A stretch of 52,403 bases of DNA from NCBI GenBank assembly GCA_900315315.1, contig OMYT01000023.1:1-52403 (forward strand). The letters are read 5' to 3'. Under the pieces are notes generated by a model. It had not been told where the DNA came from and did not search any database. It worked only from the letters and a program-made list of their open reading frames with translations. The position numbers were made by a program, and so were the translations under genes. Origin of the DNA: an uncultured Eubacteriales bacterium (lineage in GTDB: Bacteria; Bacillota; Clostridia; Christensenellales; Aristaeellaceae). Positions 49,130 through 52,403 of the stretch are shown here, piece by piece (position 1 is the stretch's first letter; the number at the start of each line of letters is the position of its first letter).

Positions 49130-49723
49130 AAAATGTTTCACGTGAAACATTTTGGAAAAATGGAGATCGTTTGATCTCTGTTTTGTTTTTTTGTCGTCAG
49201 GATTATACCCGGCAGAACAGCAAAAAACAGAATATTATCCACAAGTTGTTCACAGGCTGCAAACCGTTGATATAAAAGGATTTCCTGCAGTTATAAACAG
49301 GAAATTGTGGAAATTGATACAGTTTTCCACAGGCGTCAGAGAGGGCATAAATCCTTGTTTTTGTTTTTGCCTGTGGATGAACTGTGGAAGGTTTTTTTGC
49401 TCTGAAATGACCGGACGGACAAAACCCGTCCTCAGGAGACATTTTTGTCTTTCGATCCAGTTTTGATAACTCACAGTCAGTCATTATGCACAGTCTGTGG
49501 ATTACGGTTCAGGCCCCGGAAAACGGTCTCAACCGCGTCAAATCAGCGTTCGGAGAAATAAACAGGTTATCCACAGGTTGAAAAGCCTTGAAAGCAAAGG
49601 GTTTCAAAAACACAGATCCGCGAAAGCAAGGAAAATCAATGTTTTCGCGGATCTGTGCATACCTGTTCATGCCGGTGGAAAACTGTGGATAACTTGTGGA
49701 AAACTGTTCTGCCTGTTGAAAAA
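49130..49723. other. gap with parS and DnaA boxes: probable oriC
   Basis: No gene in 594 bases. Perfect TTATCCACA boxes at 49235-49243 (+), 49567-49575 (+) and 49684-49692 (-). Variants: TTGTTCACA 49246-49254 (+), TTTTCCACA 49323-49331 (+) and 49695-49703 (-), TCATCCACA 49372-49380 (-), TAATCCACA 49496-49504 (-). Between the boxes are AT-rich stretches (49255-49320, 49341-49400) that could unwind. With dnaN, recF and parS alongside, this is the best origin candidate in the window. Confidence 0.75.
49134..49149. other. parS site
   Basis: TGTTTCACGTGAAACA, a perfect 16-bp palindrome that matches the bacterial parS consensus bound by ParB/Spo0J. It lies 5 bases behind recF and marks the origin domain for segregation. 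No parA/parB genes are in the window. Confidence 0.88.
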
Positions 49724-50713
49724 TCAATTCTCCGGGGGTTCCTGCTTTTCCGTTGCGAGGGAGGTCAGCGGCAGGTCGCTCTCCAGGAAAGGATCATCTT
49801 CCTGCAGAATCGGTCCGTCTTCTTCGGCGGGGGCACCCTTCGGTGCATTATCCGTTCCGGAAGGATCCTGCGTTTCGGAAAGCCCGGATTCAAAAACGCT
49901 CGTCCCGGACGGGCGGGAAATGTTCAGATACCCTTCTTCGTCCTCTTCCAGCCGGATGGTTTCACCGTATACGGGCATGGCCAGCACCTCTGTCGTGCGG
50001 CAGCTGGCCGTGCGGGCATATTCCGTGGCGGTATCCGTCCGGTGGAAATAGTGCATCGGGATCAGGATCCGCGGTTTGACGGCAAGGATAAAGTAATTGG
50101 CTCCGGCTTCAAACATTGCGCCCTGCCGCGGATCCACCGGAAAGAAGGCCACGTCGATCCTCTCCCGGGAGAGGGGTTGAACAGCCTTGCGGAATTCCTG
50201 GTCTGCCTCCTCGATTTCCTGCATCGTGGATTCTTCCCGCCAGTGCCAGAAGTTCAGGTCACCCGCGTGGAAGAACCGCATCCCGAGAAAATCCACCAGG
50301 AAGCTCACGCCCAGGTCGGTCGAGTCGAAGGCGGTCACGGTCACCTCTTCCGAAAGCTTCACCGTATCCCCGGGAGCCATCCGCTTTCCCCGGGTCCCCA
50401 CCGGCATATCCGAGGATACGATCCAGGATACGTTTCCTGCTTCGTTCCAGGAAAAGACAATGGGATCCAGATGATCGATATGCTCATGGCTGATGAATAC
50501 AAATACGTTTTCATAGGCCCGCAGTTTTTCCGGTGTCAGCTGGATTTCGGGCGTCAGTTCCCCGCGCTCTCCGCGCCAGTAGTCGAATACCAGCAGCGTG
50601 TGTTCTCCCGCGACGGAAAAACCGCTGTGGTAATAATGGGTAATCAAAAATGGTTGCTTCACTGAAGATGTGCGCCTCCATGGCCCCTTGCCGATAAAGA
50701 TCGAATCTATCAT
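49724..50713 (-). CDS. MBL-fold metallohydrolase with acidic tail
   Basis: Up to 329 aa. A metallo-beta-lactamase-like domain (about 25-260) keeps FISHEHIDHLDP (HxHxDH), FHAGDLNFWH and IPMHYFHRTD, giving a di-metal site like that of UlaG/YcbK-type hydrolases. The last 70 residues are acidic, Pro/Ser-rich and probably disordered. The start is uncertain: ATG 50713 has AAGGCGG 3 bases upstream, while GTG 50662 has GGAGG 12 bases upstream and begins closer to the conserved fold. A consensus promoter lies upstream. Substrate unknown. Confidence 0.78.
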   Translation of the reverse strand: MIDSIFIGKGPWRRTSSVKQPFLITHYYHSGFSVAGEHTLLVFDYWRGERGELTPEIQLTPEKLRAYENVFVFISHEHIDHLDPIVFSWNEAGNVSWIVSSDMPVGTRGKRMAPGDTVKLSEEVTVTAFDSTDLGVSFLVDFLGMRFFHAGDLNFWHWREESTMQEIEEADQEFRKAVQPLSRERIDVAFFPVDPRQGAMFEAGANYFILAVKPRILIPMHYFHRTDTATEYARTASCRTTEVLAMPVYGETIRLEEDEEGYLNISRPSGTSVFESGLSETQDPSGTDNAPKGAPAEEDGPILQEDDPFLESDLPLTSLATEKQEPPEN

Positions 50714-50769
50714 AAAGCCGCCTTGAGGAGAAGGGCAGCGGAAAAACGTTGATCAAAAACGTTACGGGA

Positions 50770-50798
50770 ATTGTAACACCATGTCCCACTTTTGTCAA
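50770..50798 (-). promoter_or_regulatory. promoter of the MBL-fold gene
   Basis: Minus strand: perfect TTGACA (50793-50798), 17-bp spacer, TACAAT (50770-50775). Confidence 0.72.
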
Positions 50799-50840
50799 AT
50801 TTTGCCCGATTTCAGAGAAGGGTGAAACCATAAATAAACC

Positions 50841-50880
50841 CAAAAATAACGCATTCCGGCAGTTTATCCCCACCGGAATG
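50841..50880 (-). terminator. terminator of the phosphodiesterase-like gene
   Basis: Stem CATTCCGG/CCGGAATG with a 13-base loop (50852-50880), followed on the minus strand by CGTTATTTTTGGG; 18 bases past the stop codon. Confidence 0.65.
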
Positions 50881-50897
50881 TGTTCGGCACTTGTTTT

Positions 50898-52118
50898 TTA
50901 TTCCGTGATCTCCCCGGACCGGTCTTTGCCCTTCGCTGCCGGAAGCGTCAGCCCCATTAGCCCGGCAATGGTGGGCCCGATGTCCCGCATCGGGAAGGAG
51001 GGCATTTCGTATCCCTGCCGGACGCCCTTTCCGTATACGGCAAAAAAACACAGATCGCCGGGATGCCCCGGTCCGAAACCGTGGGTGGCCTTTTCTCGTT
51101 TTTCCGGGGCGAGGCTGTCGGAGAAAACAACCCCTTCCGCGGCTTCGGCCGCCAGCACCGGTCCGCTCACCGCGTGCAGCCGGTTCAGCTCTTCCCGGCT
51201 GTATAGGTGGGAAATCCCCAGCTCCTCCCGGTGGCTTTCCAGCAGGGGAATCAGTCTGTCCGGATCCGGAACCTCCCCCTTCGGAAAGAAGTAGGCGCTC
51301 ATCCCGTTGGACTGGGGCAGCAGGGGAAACCCGGGCATCAGCCTTTCGAGGCTTTCCCGCAGGTTCACGGTTCGCTCGATGTCCGCCTGTCCGTGATCGC
51401 TCACGAGGATCAGCAGCGCCTCCTCCATGCCGGGTGTGTCGTCGAGGGTTTTCATCAGCTCGCCGATCCGCTTGTCCAGCCGGCCGATCGCCTCATTCGC
51501 CTCTTTGGAGAAGGTGCCCGTATGGTGCCGGGCATCATCCAGGTCGATCAGGTGCAGGGCGGTCAGTTCCGGCTGTTTCCGCCGGATGATGTCGTCCGCC
51601 AGGGCGGTGGCATAGTCGCTCAGCCAGGGTTCCTTGATCCCTCTGCGCAGATGGCGGAAGCGCTTCTCTCCCTGGAGGATGAAGCGCGGTGTCCCGTAGC
51701 GCAGGGCTTTCAGTGCGGCGTTCTCGCCGGGCAGGGGATGAACCTCCGGGAAGCACCAATTGACGGCCCGGTTTTTGCAGTTGACCGGCCACAGGATCGA
51801 GCAGCTTCGTCCGCCGGCTTCACGCACGGCTTCAAACAGCGTGGGCACGCGGATATGTTCCCGCTCCCAGTACCAGCGGCGGCTTTCCTTCGGCGTGTCG
51901 GGCTGGAAGGGCTGGTTCTGGCCCACGCCCGTATCCTCCGGTTCGCACCCCGTCACCATCGTCACGTGGATCGGATAGGTCAGTGCGGGGAAAATCGTCT
52001 TCACCTTCCGGCACCACGTTCCTTCCCGCAGGATGCGGGCAAGGGCGCCGTCCGGGGGCAGCCGTTCGAGATCCGGCTCAAAAAAGGCATCCAGGGACAC
52101 CAGCAGCACTTTGCGCAT
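50898..52118 (-). CDS. alkaline-phosphatase-superfamily phosphodiesterase (nucleotide pyrophosphatase type)
   Basis: 406 aa, no signal peptide. Motifs of the type I phosphodiesterase/NPP family: first metal Asp in VLLVSLDAFFEPD, nucleophile Thr in FPALTYPIHVTMVTG, then IDLDDARHHTG, VSDHGQ and a late GHPGD block. It probably hydrolyses phosphodiesters or pyrophosphates in the cytoplasm; the substrate is unknown. ATG 52118 follows GGAGGA; longer in-frame starts lack such a site. It lies 66 bases behind a sugar-isomerase-like gene, separated by a hairpin. Confidence 0.83.
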   Translation of the reverse strand: MRKVLLVSLDAFFEPDLERLPPDGALARILREGTWCRKVKTIFPALTYPIHVTMVTGCEPEDTGVGQNQPFQPDTPKESRRWYWEREHIRVPTLFEAVREAGGRSCSILWPVNCKNRAVNWCFPEVHPLPGENAALKALRYGTPRFILQGEKRFRHLRRGIKEPWLSDYATALADDIIRRKQPELTALHLIDLDDARHHTGTFSKEANEAIGRLDKRIGELMKTLDDTPGMEEALLILVSDHGQADIERTVNLRESLERLMPGFPLLPQSNGMSAYFFPKGEVPDPDRLIPLLESHREELGISHLYSREELNRLHAVSGPVLAAEAAEGVVFSDSLAPEKREKATHGFGPGHPGDLCFFAVYGKGVRQGYEMPSFPMRDIGPTIAGLMGLTLPAAKGKDRSGEITE

Positions 52119-52145
52119 TGGTTCCTCCGTCATGAAAGAAGGCAT

Positions 52146-52172
52146 GAAAGAAGGCCGCCGGCGGCGGCCTTC
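52146..52172 (-). terminator. hairpin behind the isomerase-like gene
   Basis: A perfect 10-bp stem GAAGGCCGCC/GGCGGCCTTC with a 3-base loop (52150-52172), followed on the minus strand by only a short T stretch (TTTCATG). Probably a partial terminator or mRNA-stabilising hairpin. Confidence 0.6.
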
Positions 52173-52184
52173 GAAAGTCCGGTC

Positions 52185-52403
52185 TTATGCCCAGGGGTTC
52201 TCAGTCCGGTAGGGCAGTTCCTTGGGCTGGTTCCAGGCGATGTCTTTCACGCCCAGATACTTGAACACTTCGAACAGCAGCTTTCCGCAGTGGGCAAACG
52301 CCACGGCGCCGTGATGCGGATAGCGCTTCTGCACCAGCACATGGCGGTAGAAGCGGCCCATTTCCTTGATGGCGAAGATGCCGATGCCGCCGAAGGACTG
52401 GGT
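52185..52403 (-). CDS. sugar isomerase, L-fucose-isomerase-like (C-terminal part only)
   Basis: The last 72 residues of a protein that continues past the right edge. RYPHHGAVAFAHCGKLLFEV and the following FKYLGV resemble the C-terminal part of L-fucose/L-arabinose-isomerase-like proteins, and the chain ends in LPYRTENPWA. Such enzymes convert aldoses to ketoses in the cytoplasm. Only the end is visible, so the assignment is tentative. Confidence 0.6.
   Translation of the reverse strand, partial: TQSFGGIGIFAIKEMGRFYRHVLVQKRYPHHGAVAFAHCGKLLFEVFKYLGVKDIAWNQPKELPYRTENPWA

Noticed and set aside
50852-50880. CATTCCGG palindrome as a further operator copy
   Set aside because: It forms a terminator stem with a T-rich tail and lacks the CCC-CTTG half of the element.

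Overview
The window (about 55% G+C, AT-richer between genes) looks like chromosomal DNA of a Gram-positive-type anaerobe of the class Clostridia. The signs are strong GGAGG ribosome sites before nearly every gene, TTGACA/TATAAT promoters with 17-18 bp spacers, a DNA polymerase I without a working proofreading site, a rubredoxin-flavoprotein, and pgsA, dnaN and recF beside DnaA boxes and a parS palindrome. No species can be named from sequence alone.

Region 1 (1-8.2 kb): a leftward rRNA-type promoter and leader at the left edge, a 23S rRNA uracil methyltransferase, a promoter that reads into about 300 bases with no recognised gene, a Nim-like/VOC fusion, a flavin reductase-rubredoxin, a family 2 glycosidase, an exported M15 peptidase and a 5'-truncated SLC1-type symporter.

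Region 2 (8.3-34.1 kb) is the unusual part. Four transcription units carry the same sequence element directly at and upstream of their -35 box: (a) DUF308 protein, ABC permease, ABC ATPase fused to an RsbW-like ATPase domain, propeller/SpoIIE phosphatase; (b) a phosphoglycerate mutase with a signal peptide plus a multi-TM SpoIIE phosphatase; (c) a phosphotransacetylase with a signal peptide; (d) an acyl-CoA-ligase-like protein with a C-terminal helical domain, a small protein paralogous to that domain, and an alpha/beta hydrolase. Interleaved or adjacent are three phosphatases, a LytS-like kinase with an XRE-REC regulator, a membrane carboxylesterase homologue without its catalytic Ser and His, a secreted helical protein and an FHA/ABCG-type transporter. 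I read (a)-(d) as one regulon, joining extracytoplasmic acetyl-phosphate/phosphoglycerate enzymes to partner-switch signalling and an acyl-activation module. I know of no described system with this composition; its function is unknown.

Region 3 (34.4-52.4 kb) is mostly housekeeping: DUF1015, an XRE/S24-like regulator, the complete leftward livJHMGF transporter, a small FakA-like domain protein, polA, rimO, pgsA, dnaN and recF. The 49.2-49.7 kb gap carries many DnaA boxes next to a parS site and is the likely replication origin; dnaA itself is not here. An MBL-fold hydrolase, an alkaline-phosphatase-superfamily enzyme and the end of a sugar isomerase finish the window. No CRISPR array, tRNA, complete insertion sequence or prophage was seen.
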